Shown here piece after piece: positions 27,187 to 36,490 of a stretch of 64,000 bases of DNA. Position numbers and translations under genes: made by a program. Position 1 is the first letter of the stretch, and each line of letters opens with the position of its first letter. Under the pieces are notes generated by a model that did no database searches, had not been told where the DNA came from, and saw only the letters and a program-made list of their open reading frames with translations. The DNA is taken from positions 28,606-92,605 of the forward strand of contig NZ_JACJTU010000029.1 in the NCBI RefSeq assembly GCF_014698835.1, given 5' to 3'. Source of the stretch: Nostoc paludosum FACHB-159 (lineage in GTDB: Bacteria > Cyanobacteriota > Cyanobacteriia > Cyanobacteriales > Nostocaceae).

Positions 27187-28191
27187 ATGCAAACATATAC
27201 TAATCCGGTCTACAAAGGTTATTTTGCCGATCCTTTTGCTTGGCAGTACCAGGGAGTATATTATGCGATCGGAACTGGTGCAGCAGAAGCACAAGGAATG
27301 GTAGATGCAATAGCAGACGCAGCAAATATTAACTCCAATAACAAATGCGTCTTCCCTCTGTTACGCTCTTTCGACTTTGTGAATTGGGATTTTGTTGGTA
27401 ACGCACTATTGCGGCCAGACCCCGCCCTTGGTGATAATTTTTGGGCACCGGAAGTTGCTTACTGTGATGGAAAATTTTATCTCTACTACTCTGTAGGACA
27501 CGAGGACAAGAATCATCAGTTACGTGTGGCTACAAGCGATACGCCGTTAGGCCCTTATCAAGATGTTGGCGAACCACTTGTAGATCCAAATTCCTGTCCT
27601 TTTGCCATCGATCCCCACCCATTTTGTGATGATGATGGACAGTGGTATTTGTTTTACGCCGTTGACTTTCTCGATACACCCGATGGAGTCCGTGCTGGCA
27701 CCGCATTAGTTGTAGACAAACTCCAAACCATGACTCAGCTTGCTGGTGAGGGGAAAGTCGTTTTGCGGGCGCGGTCTGATTGGCAAAGGTTTTTAGCCAA
27801 CCGCTTGATGTATGGTAAAATCTATGACTGGCATACTTTAGAAGGCCCCTGTGTTCGCAAGCATGGAGGTAAATATTACTGCTTTTATAGTGGTGGACGC
27901 TGGGAAACTGAGAACTACGGTGTCGATTATGGCCTTGCTGACAACGTGATGGGGCCTTACTCCGATGCAGGAAACGAAAACGGGCCGCGGGTGCTAAAGT
28001 CTGTTCCGAATTTTGTTAGAGGGCCGGGACATAATTCTATTGTTCTTGGGCCTGATGGTCACACTGAGTATCTTGTCTACCATGCTTGGACAGAAAATAT
28101 GGAGATGCGGCAAATCTGCTTAGACAGGCTTATTTGGACACCAGAAGGGCCAATTTGCAAAGGCCCTACCTGGACGCCCCAGAACATCTGA
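27187..28191 (+). CDS. Glycoside hydrolase family 43 protein
   Basis: A 334-residue five-bladed propeller GH43 enzyme (arabinanase, xylosidase or galactanase type). The general base Asp is in GYFADPF near residue 15, the pKa-modulating Asp in FAIDPHPF near 140, and the catalytic acid Glu in LEGPCV near 219. The family-typical NFWAPEVAYCDGKFYLYYS lies near 92. It has no signal peptide and no extra binding domain. Its position between the galactose genes and the galactofuranose genes suggests an arabinoside or galactoside substrate; the exact specificity cannot be read from sequence. Confidence 0.88.
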   Translation: MQTYTNPVYKGYFADPFAWQYQGVYYAIGTGAAEAQGMVDAIADAANINSNNKCVFPLLRSFDFVNWDFVGNALLRPDPALGDNFWAPEVAYCDGKFYLYYSVGHEDKNHQLRVATSDTPLGPYQDVGEPLVDPNSCPFAIDPHPFCDDDGQWYLFYAVDFLDTPDGVRAGTALVVDKLQTMTQLAGEGKVVLRARSDWQRFLANRLMYGKIYDWHTLEGPCVRKHGGKYYCFYSGGRWETENYGVDYGLADNVMGPYSDAGNENGPRVLKSVPNFVRGPGHNSIVLGPDGHTEYLVYHAWTENMEMRQICLDRLIWTPEGPICKGPTWTPQNI

Positions 28192-28193
28192 TA

Positions 28194-28673
28194 TTAAAGA
28201 TTTTGCGATACATTAACACCGCTGACTTTTGCTGGTATGACAATACTATAGTAGCCAGCAGCGATCGCTGCTAATGCGTTAAGCAAAACATTGGCGCGAA
28301 ATAATGGCATTAAGCCAAAAAATGTCTTACCCAATGGCAACAATCCAATGATGGCTAGCAACGCATAAGCAATTGTAAAACCACGATTGAATAAGCGTGC
28401 AGCGCTAGTATTGTTGTAAAAAGTGATTCCTAATAATCCGACGGCGCAGCGTACAAGGTTATGCAAAAAGTTGGTGGGAATTGCACCAAACATATAACCA
28501 AAGCCCGCAGAATAAGCGCCAACAGATTCATCAAGTGGAACAAAAGATTGGCTCGTTCCTGGCAATGAAACCAAAGCTGGTACAAATCCAGCTAAACCTA
28601 AAGCTAAATAAATGATTCCAATCGCTAAAGCAATGTAACGCTCTATCATTTTTCCCTGGTTGATGTTTTCCAT
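28194..28673 (-). CDS. DUF4383 membrane protein
   Basis: A 159-residue integral membrane protein with four hydrophobic spans (YIALAIGIIYLALGLAGFVP, a Gly-rich central pair, FTIAYALLAIIGLLPLG and LLNALAAIAAGYYSIVIP). This matches the DUF4383 family found in cyanobacteria and actinobacteria; function unknown. Another ATG lies eight codons later. The 3' end stops only 2 bases from the convergent GH43 stop. Confidence 0.75.
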   Translation of the reverse strand: MENINQGKMIERYIALAIGIIYLALGLAGFVPALVSLPGTSQSFVPLDESVGAYSAGFGYMFGAIPTNFLHNLVRCAVGLLGITFYNNTSAARLFNRGFTIAYALLAIIGLLPLGKTFFGLMPLFRANVLLNALAAIAAGYYSIVIPAKVSGVNVSQNL

Positions 28674-29652
28674 CTTTTTTACCCTGTGAAGTGTGAGATA
28701 TCTACAAGTAGTAGCTGAATCTATTTTCTTAACATCTAAAAATAGATTGACTCTAGCTTTTTAACTGTCTAAGTGCAATATTTATAATTAAATTAGGGAT
28801 TGCACTTTATTAATTTGAAACAGTAATACTAATGTTGTAACTCATAGAAAAAATCGATTTTCTGTCACTAGTTTGAATGTATTCTCTGCCAATAGTTTTA
28901 AGTTTAACTTTAAGTTTTTCACTTGAAATCACAATTTAGCTTAAAAAATAAATAGATATTTTAGAGAAAAAATACATAAACATAAAAGTTTTCATAGCTA
29001 ATTTGCTAATCATTATTAATAACAAAAACCAACATAATATAGGACTCATATTTGATTGCGTGAAAAAAACTCACTTAATCTTCTAGAACCCTGTTGCCCT
29101 TCTCTACGAGATGCTGCGCCCGAAGCGTAGCTATGCCACAGGCTTTTCAGAAGCGATCGCTTGAGGTTTATTAATGCGATAGAAGTATTTTATGCATTAT
29201 CAAAAGCTTTTTAACCTACTTAAGGCATATCACTAGATTGATTTATTAAATTCAAGACTACTATTAATTATTTAAATTTTTTTATGTACGAAAACGAACA
29301 GACAAAAAGGAAATATACTTATATAATTTTTAGCTAAAAATCAAAGTTTTTGTTACACAACTTAATACTTTGTTGTTGATTTCATTTAGATACTGATAAA
29401 AATCTAGTACTCAGGACTTAAATAAAAAAGTAATTTTATATTTATTTGGATAGATGATAAAGTAATAAATAAAACAGTATTTTACTGTTAATGCAGTTGC
29501 AACAAAGTATTGATTTTAACGATTTGATATAAAAAGACGCCAAAAAATATGTTGCAAGCTCTTCATCTGGAAGTGAATTTTACCCTGCTTTGAAAAGAAA
29601 AGTATTAGCGATTGGCTAGTCAGAATTAATAATTTAATTAACGAGAGAATCT
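28674..29652. other. AT-rich 980-bp upstream region
   Basis: A long gap between divergently oriented genes, very AT-rich. It contains one copy of the ATAGGACTCATATTTG-type end at about 29039, a GC-rich patch with a HIP1 site near 29100-29165, and otherwise nothing I can identify. The length could reflect a long 5' leader for the following gene. Confidence 0.5.
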
Positions 29653-32091
29653 ATGGCAAGTGAAAAAGCTAAAGTCAAAAACAACGGTACCAGCAATATT
29701 ATTGCGCCAAAACAGCGTAAAACAAAGCGATCGCAGCTAGACGAAATGGAATCATCAAGTGTATCAGTGCTGAATTTAACTTCGTCTCATAAAAAAGTTA
29801 AATCCACAGAAAGCTTTAAAGATACCCCTGATATAGTTTGCTTATCTCATTTACGTTGGAATTTCGTTTATCAAAGGCCACAACATCTACTTAGCCGTTG
29901 CGCTCAAGGAAAGCGAGTCTTCTTTATTGAGGAGCCAATATTCTCCGAAGAACCCTTGAAAAGGTTGGACATCAACGAAGATGCTAGTGGAGTAGTTGTG
30001 GTTGTGCCACATCTACCACAAGGTTTAAGCGAAGAAACAATCAACGCAGATTTACAACTACTAATTGATAGTTTCTTCACAGAGCATAATATCAACAAGT
30101 ACATTTGTTGGTATTACACACCAATGGCGATCGCTTTTACCCGCCACTTGCAACCGCAAACTGTGGTGTACGATTGCATGGATGAGTTATCTGCATTCAA
30201 AGGCGCATCACCTACCTTAAAAAATTACGAAGCCGAACTATTCCGTCGTGCAGACTTAGTATTTACAGGAGGGCAAAGCCTTTACGAAAGTAAAGTTAAC
30301 CAACATCCCAACGTTTATGCCTTTCCTAGCAGCGTAGATGTCGCCCACTTTGGTCAGGCCAGAAATCTTCAAGAACCAGAAGATCAAGCTCATATTCCCC
30401 ATCCTCGCCTGGGATTCTTTGGCGTAATTGATGAACGGATGGATATCGAACTGCTTGCTGGGATTGCCGAAGCTCGTCCCGACTGGCATTTAGTAATTAT
30501 TGGGCCAGTTGTCAAAATCGATCCAGCAACTCTACCACAGCATGAAAATATTCATTATCTCGGTGGCAGAGACTATAAACAGCTACCCGCCTATTTAGCA
30601 GGCTGGGATTTGGCGATGTTGCCGTTTGCGCGTAATGATTCAACACGCTTTATTAGCCCGACCAAAACTCCAGAATATCTTGCCGCAGGAAGACCCGTAG
30701 TATCTACTTCAATTCGCGATGTCGTGCGTCCTTATGGTGAGTCCAAGCTGGTGCGAATTGCAGATACAGTTTCTGAATTTGTTGCCGCTGCCGAACAGGC
30801 AATGCAAGAAGACACCCCAACCTCAGAATGGTTGAGTCGAGTAGATACCTTTTTAGAAAAAATTTCTTGGGATCGTACTTGGGCATCAATGATGAAGTTG
30901 ATTGACTCTGCCATTGCAGCCCGCGATAGTGAAGACAAAGTTAACTCCAAAGGTGCGGTTGGTAAACAAGCGCCAAATATCATTACCAGAGATTATGTCT
31001 TCGATTATTTAGTCGTCGGTGCAGGTTTCTCTGGTAGTGTGATTGCCGAACGTTTGGCCACTCAGTCTGGTAAAAAAGTGCTGGTTGTAGACAAGCGCAA
31101 CCATATAGGCGGCAATGCCTACGACCATTATGACGAACATGGCGTTCTCGTACATAAATACGGCCCCCACATCTTTCACACCAACTCCCGCGAAGTCTTT
31201 GAATACCTCTCGCGCTTTACTAAGTGGCGGTCTTACGAACATCGCGTTCTTGCCAGTGTAGACGGACAGCTCGTTCCTATTCCCATCAACCTCGACACCA
31301 TTAACAAGCTGTATGGTATGAACCTCAATTCATTTGAGGTGGAAGAGTTTTACAAATCCCTTGCCGAACCAGTAGAAAACATCCGCACTAGTGAGGATGT
31401 GGTAATAAGTAAAGTTGGTCGAGTACTGTATGAAAAGTTTTTTAGAAATTACACGCGCAAGCAATGGGGACTTGACCCATCGGAACTTGATAGATCGGTA
31501 ATTGCTAGAATACCTACGCGCACCAATCGTGACGATCGCTATTTTACTGATACTTACCAGGCAATGCCATTGCACGGCTTTACCCGGATGTTCGAGAATA
31601 TGCTTAATCATCCGAACATCAAGGTAATGCTGAATACCGATTATCAAGAAATTCAAAAAGTCATACCTTGCCGCGAGATGGTTTATAGCGGGCCTTTTGA
31701 CGAATTCTTTGATTATCGTTACGGGAAATTACCATATCGTTCCCTCGATTTCAAACATGAGACACACAATACCAGCGTGTTTCAACAAGCGCCAGTAATT
31801 AATTATCCCAACGAACATCTTTATACTCGTGTGACAGAGTTTAAATACTTAACTGGTCAGGAACACTCTAAGACTAGTATTGTTTACGAGTTTCCGAAAG
31901 CTGAGGGAGACCCTTATTATCCCGTACCGCGTCCGGAAAATAACGAAATGTACAAGCAGTATAAGGCGTTATCTGATACAACACCAGGAGTATATTTTGT
32001 GGGACGACTAGCAACCTACAAGTACTACAACATGGATCAATGTGTTGCTCAGGCATTGTCTGTGTACAAACAAATTGGGGTTAAGGCTTAA
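29653..32091 (+). CDS. glf: Glycosyltransferase fused to UDP-galactopyranose mutase
   Basis: An 812-residue fusion. Residues 1-70 are a charged leader. Residues about 70-430 form a GT-B glycosyltransferase (LRWNFVYQRPQHLLSR at the N-terminal Rossmann edge; SPTKTPEYLAAGRPVVST as nucleotide-sugar motif). Residues about 447-812 are UDP-galactopyranose mutase, a flavoenzyme converting UDP-galactopyranose to UDP-galactofuranose: FAD loop VVGAGFSGSVIAERLA, then RNHIGGNAYDH, KYGPHIFHT and TRVTEFKYLTGQEHS. The C-terminal FAD segment GRLATYKYYNMDQCV is complete. The architecture suggests that UDP-galactofuranose is made and passed to a linked transferase for a cell-surface glycan. It precedes the GH1-RmlD fusion. 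Confidence 0.92.
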   Translation: MASEKAKVKNNGTSNIIAPKQRKTKRSQLDEMESSSVSVLNLTSSHKKVKSTESFKDTPDIVCLSHLRWNFVYQRPQHLLSRCAQGKRVFFIEEPIFSEEPLKRLDINEDASGVVVVVPHLPQGLSEETINADLQLLIDSFFTEHNINKYICWYYTPMAIAFTRHLQPQTVVYDCMDELSAFKGASPTLKNYEAELFRRADLVFTGGQSLYESKVNQHPNVYAFPSSVDVAHFGQARNLQEPEDQAHIPHPRLGFFGVIDERMDIELLAGIAEARPDWHLVIIGPVVKIDPATLPQHENIHYLGGRDYKQLPAYLAGWDLAMLPFARNDSTRFISPTKTPEYLAAGRPVVSTSIRDVVRPYGESKLVRIADTVSEFVAAAEQAMQEDTPTSEWLSRVDTFLEKISWDRTWASMMKLIDSAIAARDSEDKVNSKGAVGKQAPNIITRDYVFDYLVVGAGFSGSVIAERLATQSGKKVLVVDKRNHIGGNAYDHYDEHGVLVHKYGPHIFHTNSREVFEYLSRFTKWRSYEHRVLASVDGQLVPIPINLDTINKLYGMNLNSFEVEEFYKSLAEPVENIRTSEDVVISKVGRVLYEKFFRNYTRKQWGLDPSELDRSVIARIPTRTNRDDRYFTDTYQAMPLHGFTRMFENMLNHPNIKVMLNTDYQEIQKVIPCREMVYSGPFDEFFDYRYGKLPYRSLDFKHETHNTSVFQQAPVINYPNEHLYTRVTEFKYLTGQEHSKTSIVYEFPKAEGDPYYPVPRPENNEMYKQYKALSDTTPGVYFVGRLATYKYYNMDQCVAQALSVYKQIGVKA

Positions 32092-32375
32092 AAAGAGAAT
32101 TCAGAATTCAGAATTCAGTAGGGTGCGTTGGGACTCATGTCCGTAACGCACCGCAAATCTGGGATGGTGCGTTAGCTTCGGCGTAACACACAATACTAGC
32201 GTGGCAAGCCTTAAATTGTGCATTAGAAAACTCTTGTGGGATGGGCATCTCGCTCGTCCAGTGCGGGCAAGATGCCCACACTACAAGAAAACTTATTGCA
32301 ACATCTAAGGCTTGCCACGCCACTACAAAACTCTACCTTTCTAGATCAAGAAAATATCAGCTTGAGTTGTAAATT
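32092..32375. repeat. Inverted-repeat cluster including element 32199-32320
   Basis: It starts with GAATTCAGAATTCAGAATTC direct repeats, then a GTAGGGTGCGTTG-type repeat. A MITE-like element at 32199-32320 has perfect 15-bp ends GCGTGGCAAGCCTTA and TAAGGCTTGCCACGC and an inner GGGCATCTC/GGGCAAGATGCCC hairpin. Confidence 0.65.
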
Positions 32376-34607
32376 ATGACTTCTGCTTTCAACTCGATGC
32401 TCAACACTCCTGAATCAAAACTTCCTCTAGAAGTGTGGGCTGGTGTAGAGTGTACGGTTAATCGTGTGGGTGAAGAGTATTTTGACCAGTTGGAACGTAA
32501 TGGTCATGCAAAGCGTTTAGATGACCTAGATCTATTTGCACAACTCGGCATACACGCCATCCGTTATCCAGTCCTTTGGGAGAGGATAGCGCCGGATGGT
32601 TTGGAGAATGCTGATTGGTCGTGGGTAGATGAACGGCTGGAACGCTTGCGCGAACTTGGTATTCGTCCGATTGTGGGATTAGTGCATCATGGTAGCGGGC
32701 CGCGTGATACTAGCTTGGTAGACCCAGAATTTCCTGAGAAACTAGCGGTGTTTGCTCGTGCGGTTGCAAAACGATATCCTTGGATAACACACTACACACC
32801 GATAAATGAGCCACTGACTACAGCACGATTCAGTGGGATGTACGGTCACTGGTATCCTCACGGTAGGGACGATTTGACTTTCGTCCGTGCTTTGTTAGGG
32901 GAGTGTAAAGCGATCGCTCTTTCCATGCAAGCAATCCGCGAAGTCAACCCTAACGCGTTGCTAGTACAAACAGAAGATTTAGCTAAGATTTACAGTACAC
33001 CAAAGCTGGCTTATCAAGCAGAATTTGAAAACGAGCGCCGCTGGTTAAGTTTTGATTTATTATGCGGTCGAGTCAACTCAACTCATTTCATCTGGGGGTA
33101 CTTGCTAAAGTGCGGCATTAATGAAGCTGAATTTGAATTCTTTTTACAAAATCCTTGCCCACCTGACATTATCGGTGTTAACCATTATCTGACAAGCGAT
33201 CGCTTTTTAGATGAAAACCTAGAAAATTATCCCACTTGGACGCATGGTGGTAATGGTCGGGACAAGTATGCAGATGTAGAAGCAGTACGAGTTTGCGCTG
33301 AGGGTTTGGCAGGGCCGCGGGCATTGCTCAAAGAGACATGGGAACGCTATCAACTACCCATTGCTGTCACTGAAGTTCATCTGAGTTGCACCCGCGAGGA
33401 GCAGCTACGTTGGTTCAATGAAGTTTGGAATGCAGCGCAAGAATTACGAGACGAGGGCGCAGACATTCGTGCTGTAACTGCTTGGTCACTTCTCGGCAGC
33501 TACGATTGGAATAGTTTAGTCACTCGCTCCGTAGGATATTACGAACCAGGCGTGTTCGATTTGCGCTCTCCACGTCCCAGACAAACAGCGATCGCCAAGA
33601 TGGTGCGAGATTTCGCCACTGGGCATAAACCCAATCATCCACTACTTGACATACCAGGATGGTGGCATCGGCAAGAGCGCCTATTATACCCAGCGGTTAG
33701 TTGCGATAGGGGCAGAGGAGCAGAGGGGCAGAGGAGCAGAGGGGAATCTAAATCTATACTCTCCGCTCCTCCTCGTCCCCTGGCAATTGTTGGAGCCACG
33801 GGAACTTTAGGCAAGGCTTTTGCTCGGTTGTGTGAAGTACGAGGAATTCCCTATCGCTTGCTGACACGCCAACATATGGACATTGCCGATTCGGCTTCCG
33901 TCAATAAAGTACTTGCCGAGTTGCAACCGTGGGCGGTTGTGAACGCTGCGGGATACGTGCGGGTAGACGATGCAGAACGCGAACCCGATATTTGTTTAAA
34001 GGTGAACGCTGAAGGGCCAGCGATTTTAGCTACTGCTTGCGCTCAACATAACGTGGGACTGCTAACTTTTTCTTCGGATTTGGTATTCGATGGTGCTGAG
34101 TCTAATCCTTATGTGGAAACTGATACAGTTGCGCCCCTCAATGTATATGGATGTAGCAAAGTTTTAGCCGAAAAACTGGTATTGCGGGCTAATCCTGCAT
34201 CGCTAGTGATTCGCACCAGCGCGTTTTTCGGGCCGTGGGATGATTATAACTTTGTCACCATCGCCCTACGCGAACTGAGTGCTGGAAATACTTTTGTCGC
34301 CGCCGAAGATGCGATCGTTTCGCCTACTTATGTACCCGATCTGGTCCATGCCAGCCTTGATTTATTGATTGATGGCGAGAACGGTTTGTGGCATTTGGCT
34401 AACAAAAGTGCTGTTGCTTGGGCTGACTTAGCCCGATTGGCAGCGAAAAAAGCAGGTGTGAGTGTCAGAGGTTTAATTTCTTTGCCTACCCAAGAACTTG
34501 GCTTAATTGCCACTCGTCCAGCTTACAGCGTTCTTGGTAGCGATCGCGGTGAATTAATGCCACATCTTGACAGTGCAATTTCTCGTTATTTAGAAGAAAG
34601 AGGTTAA
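32376..34607 (+). CDS. Glycoside hydrolase family 1 fused to RmlD-like reductase
   Basis: A 743-residue fusion. Residues 1-425 form a GH1 TIM barrel with the acid/base in YTPINEPLTT (Glu near 146) and nucleophile candidate in AVTEVHLS (Glu near 333). From about 468 comes an SDR-superfamily RmlD (dTDP-4-dehydrorhamnose reductase) domain with the NAD(P) loop AIVGATGTLGKAF and the YGCSKVLAEK active-site Tyr-Lys pair. The linker (about 443-458) is built from the in-frame GGGGCAGA-type repeat. Such a fusion suggests glycan trimming or modification coupled to deoxysugar nucleotide reduction, but both substrates are unknown. Gene order after the galactofuranose fusion suggests a shared surface-glycan pathway. 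Confidence 0.85.
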   Translation: MTSAFNSMLNTPESKLPLEVWAGVECTVNRVGEEYFDQLERNGHAKRLDDLDLFAQLGIHAIRYPVLWERIAPDGLENADWSWVDERLERLRELGIRPIVGLVHHGSGPRDTSLVDPEFPEKLAVFARAVAKRYPWITHYTPINEPLTTARFSGMYGHWYPHGRDDLTFVRALLGECKAIALSMQAIREVNPNALLVQTEDLAKIYSTPKLAYQAEFENERRWLSFDLLCGRVNSTHFIWGYLLKCGINEAEFEFFLQNPCPPDIIGVNHYLTSDRFLDENLENYPTWTHGGNGRDKYADVEAVRVCAEGLAGPRALLKETWERYQLPIAVTEVHLSCTREEQLRWFNEVWNAAQELRDEGADIRAVTAWSLLGSYDWNSLVTRSVGYYEPGVFDLRSPRPRQTAIAKMVRDFATGHKPNHPLLDIPGWWHRQERLLYPAVSCDRGRGAEGQRSRGESKSILSAPPRPLAIVGATGTLGKAFARLCEVRGIPYRLLTRQHMDIADSASVNKVLAELQPWAVVNAAGYVRVDDAEREPDICLKVNAEGPAILATACAQHNVGLLTFSSDLVFDGAESNPYVETDTVAPLNVYGCSKVLAEKLVLRANPASLVIRTSAFFGPWDDYNFVTIALRELSAGNTFVAAEDAIVSPTYVPDLVHASLDLLIDGENGLWHLANKSAVAWADLARLAAKKAGVSVRGLISLPTQELGLIATRPAYSVLGSDRGELMPHLDSAISRYLEERG
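33707..33752 (+). repeat. In-frame GGGGCAGA/GGAGCAGA repeat in the GH1-RmlD linker
   Basis: Five alternating 8-bp units of the same sequence found in coaT (13194-13238). Here they fall exactly between the two enzyme domains, where an unstructured linker can accept them. Confidence 0.85.
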
Positions 34608-34625
34608 GTAGAAGGCAGGAGGCAG

Positions 34626-34670
34626 TGTTTCGACTACGCGGTAATCGAGCGAAGTCGAGATTCAACAACC
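34626..34670 (+). repeat. 45-bp palindromic repeat (TTTCGACT... family)
   Basis: The unit TGTTTCGACTACGCGGTAAT continues to AAGTCGAGATTCAACAACC. It sits inside a GGCAGGAGGCAG tandem run. The same unit occurs twice in tandem near the right edge (63848-63939). Confidence 0.85.
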
Positions 34671-34757
34671 AGGCAGAAGGGAAAAGCCAGTTTTTATAAG
34701 AGTTTTAAACTTTTGTATTTTACATCTAATAATGATGTCTCCCTACTTAGTATAAAA

Positions 34758-34800
34758 AATTTTGGATTTTGGATTTGATTTCAATCTAAAATCCAAAATT
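34758..34800. repeat. Perfect 13-bp inverted repeat before the galE remnant
   Basis: AATTTTGGATTTT (34758) and AAAATCCAAAATT (to 34800) with a 17-base loop. Its TTGGATT units are STRR-like. It can act as a weak hairpin. Confidence 0.6.
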
Positions 34801-34817
34801 GTTTCTAGTCCCCAATT

Positions 34818-35045
34818 ATGTCAACGATTTTAGTAACAGGAGGAGCCGGCTATATTGGTTCCCATGCTGTATTAGCTCTAAAAAACGCAGGTTATGAAGT
34901 AATTGTTTTAGATAATCTGTCTAACGGACATCGAGAACTTGTAGAAGAAGTTTTGCAAGTAAAGTTGATTGTTGGAGATATGAGCGATCGCTCTCTTCTC
35001 GATGACATTTTTTCGACTCACAATATAACTGAAGCCAATTTGTAA
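34818..35045 (+). pseudogene. galE: Truncated UDP-glucose 4-epimerase
   Basis: 75 codons matching the N-terminus of GalE: NAD loop ILVTGGAGYIGSHAVLALKN, then VIVLDNLSNGHRELV and VGDMSDRSLLDDIFSTHNI. Intact GalE is about 330 residues and continues with MHFAA; here the frame ends within ten codons after THNI. The catalytic Ser/Tyr/Lys and the whole substrate domain are missing, so it cannot be an active epimerase. The break lies 170 bases before the ATP-grasp gene, suggesting a deletion or rearrangement joined the two. Confidence 0.88.
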
Positions 35046-35218
35046 TACTCACCTCCAGCCAGAAGCAAGCTAATTAATTGCTAAAGTAACATTTCATTTG
35101 GGTTTTCAAGTTTGCATGTGTAGCTTGATTTTTTCAAATTGGAGTTACCCAAATTAGGAAACTTGCTTTGCTATTAATAACCGCATCCACCTATGGATGT
35201 GATTTTTCGGAGGACTAA

Positions 35219-36490
35219 ATGGATTCAAAATATAACTTTCAATACTTTCAAGGAAATTCTCTTTCTCACCTGTTTGCTGAAGATATCGCAGATGCATCTT
35301 ATGGGTTTATCTTAAATTACCCTGCAACTGCTAGTTGGGCTGCTTATCCGAATCAGAAAAAATATTTTATTCAAGATGGCAGTAGTGAAGCCAGCAAAAC
35401 CTCCTTCGACAAAATTTGTCAGAAGGAACCTTGGAAAAATTTGGCTGTGTTAGGCGATCGCCTACCGGGAATTGTAATTATTCCACCATCAAAGTCGCTA
35501 ATTGAATATTGGAAAGAGCATTTGGATTTCAAGGATTCTAATATTGAAATGATGGATTGCTCGACTTATTTGGATGACCTCAGCCAAAGCGATCGCTTTA
35601 ACAAACTCATCACCCTATTTCCCTTCGAGCGCCTGAAAACAGAAAAACACGCTATTGAACCAGACACTCATTATCACTTACTCAGCAAAGTAACTTTAGG
35701 TGAATTGGGAGTGCAATGTCCAAAATACAAAACTTACAATCTGCACGCCTATAGTTTAGAAGACATTGAGTTACCAGAATTCCCCTACTTGATTAAAACA
35801 TCCCACGGACTTTCAGGAGAAGGCACATATATTATAAAAAGCCCCAGCGATTTGAATTACTGCTTTGAAGAAATTAGGAAATATCTCAAGATTAAGTCGC
35901 TAGATACGATTATTGTCTCAGAATTTGTCAAGAATGAAGTGCAAAATTACTGCGTACAGTTTTATGTCAACAAGACTGGAGAGATAACCCTTATCGGTAC
36001 TACCAGACAACTCGTTACTCCAGAAGGCAACTATTTAGGAGGACTAATTGACTACCGCAACACTGACATGAGTAAGTTTTTTGAGATGATTGCTGCCATT
36101 GGTCGGTATGCTCACAAACAGGGTTATTTTGGTACCATCGGCTTCGATGTGCTAGAAGATCGAGACGGACAGTTATATGCGATCGATGCTAATTTCCGAG
36201 TCAATGGATCGACTCCTCTATGTTTGCAGCGTCATACCTTGCTAGGGCTGGGAAAGGAAGTAGCTAAATATTCCAGCGATTACCGTATGGAAGGAACATT
36301 GGATTCAATTTTAGTCACCTTAAAACCAGAACTAGATCGTAAAGACTTGATTATCCTGTCGGCTTTAGAGAAAGTCAAATACGGAAAAATTTACACTGAA
36401 ATTTATGCGATCGCTACTGGAGAATCTCTCGAAGAAATGCAGTATGTCGAGCAGAAATTACAGGATAAGGGATTACAATGGCTCACCTAA
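35219..36490 (+). CDS. ATP-grasp domain protein of unknown substrate
   Basis: A 423-residue ATP-grasp ligase. The N-terminal ~130 residues are a pre-ATP-grasp region (QKKYFIQDGSSEASKTSFD). The ATP-grasp fold has FPYLIKTSHGLSGEGTYII near 190 (ATP-binding Lys and Gly-rich loop), TIIVSEFVKNEVQNY near 235, and the metal-binding TIGFDVLEDRDGQLYAIDAN with FRVNGSTPL near 310-330. Such enzymes join a carboxylate to an amine or thiol. The substrate cannot be told. SD CGGAGGA is 5 bases before ATG, and the gene stands alone after the galE fragment. A natural-product or peptide ligase role is possible but unproven. Confidence 0.8.
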   Translation: MDSKYNFQYFQGNSLSHLFAEDIADASYGFILNYPATASWAAYPNQKKYFIQDGSSEASKTSFDKICQKEPWKNLAVLGDRLPGIVIIPPSKSLIEYWKEHLDFKDSNIEMMDCSTYLDDLSQSDRFNKLITLFPFERLKTEKHAIEPDTHYHLLSKVTLGELGVQCPKYKTYNLHAYSLEDIELPEFPYLIKTSHGLSGEGTYIIKSPSDLNYCFEEIRKYLKIKSLDTIIVSEFVKNEVQNYCVQFYVNKTGEITLIGTTRQLVTPEGNYLGGLIDYRNTDMSKFFEMIAAIGRYAHKQGYFGTIGFDVLEDRDGQLYAIDANFRVNGSTPLCLQRHTLLGLGKEVAKYSSDYRMEGTLDSILVTLKPELDRKDLIILSALEKVKYGKIYTEIYAIATGESLEEMQYVEQKLQDKGLQWLT

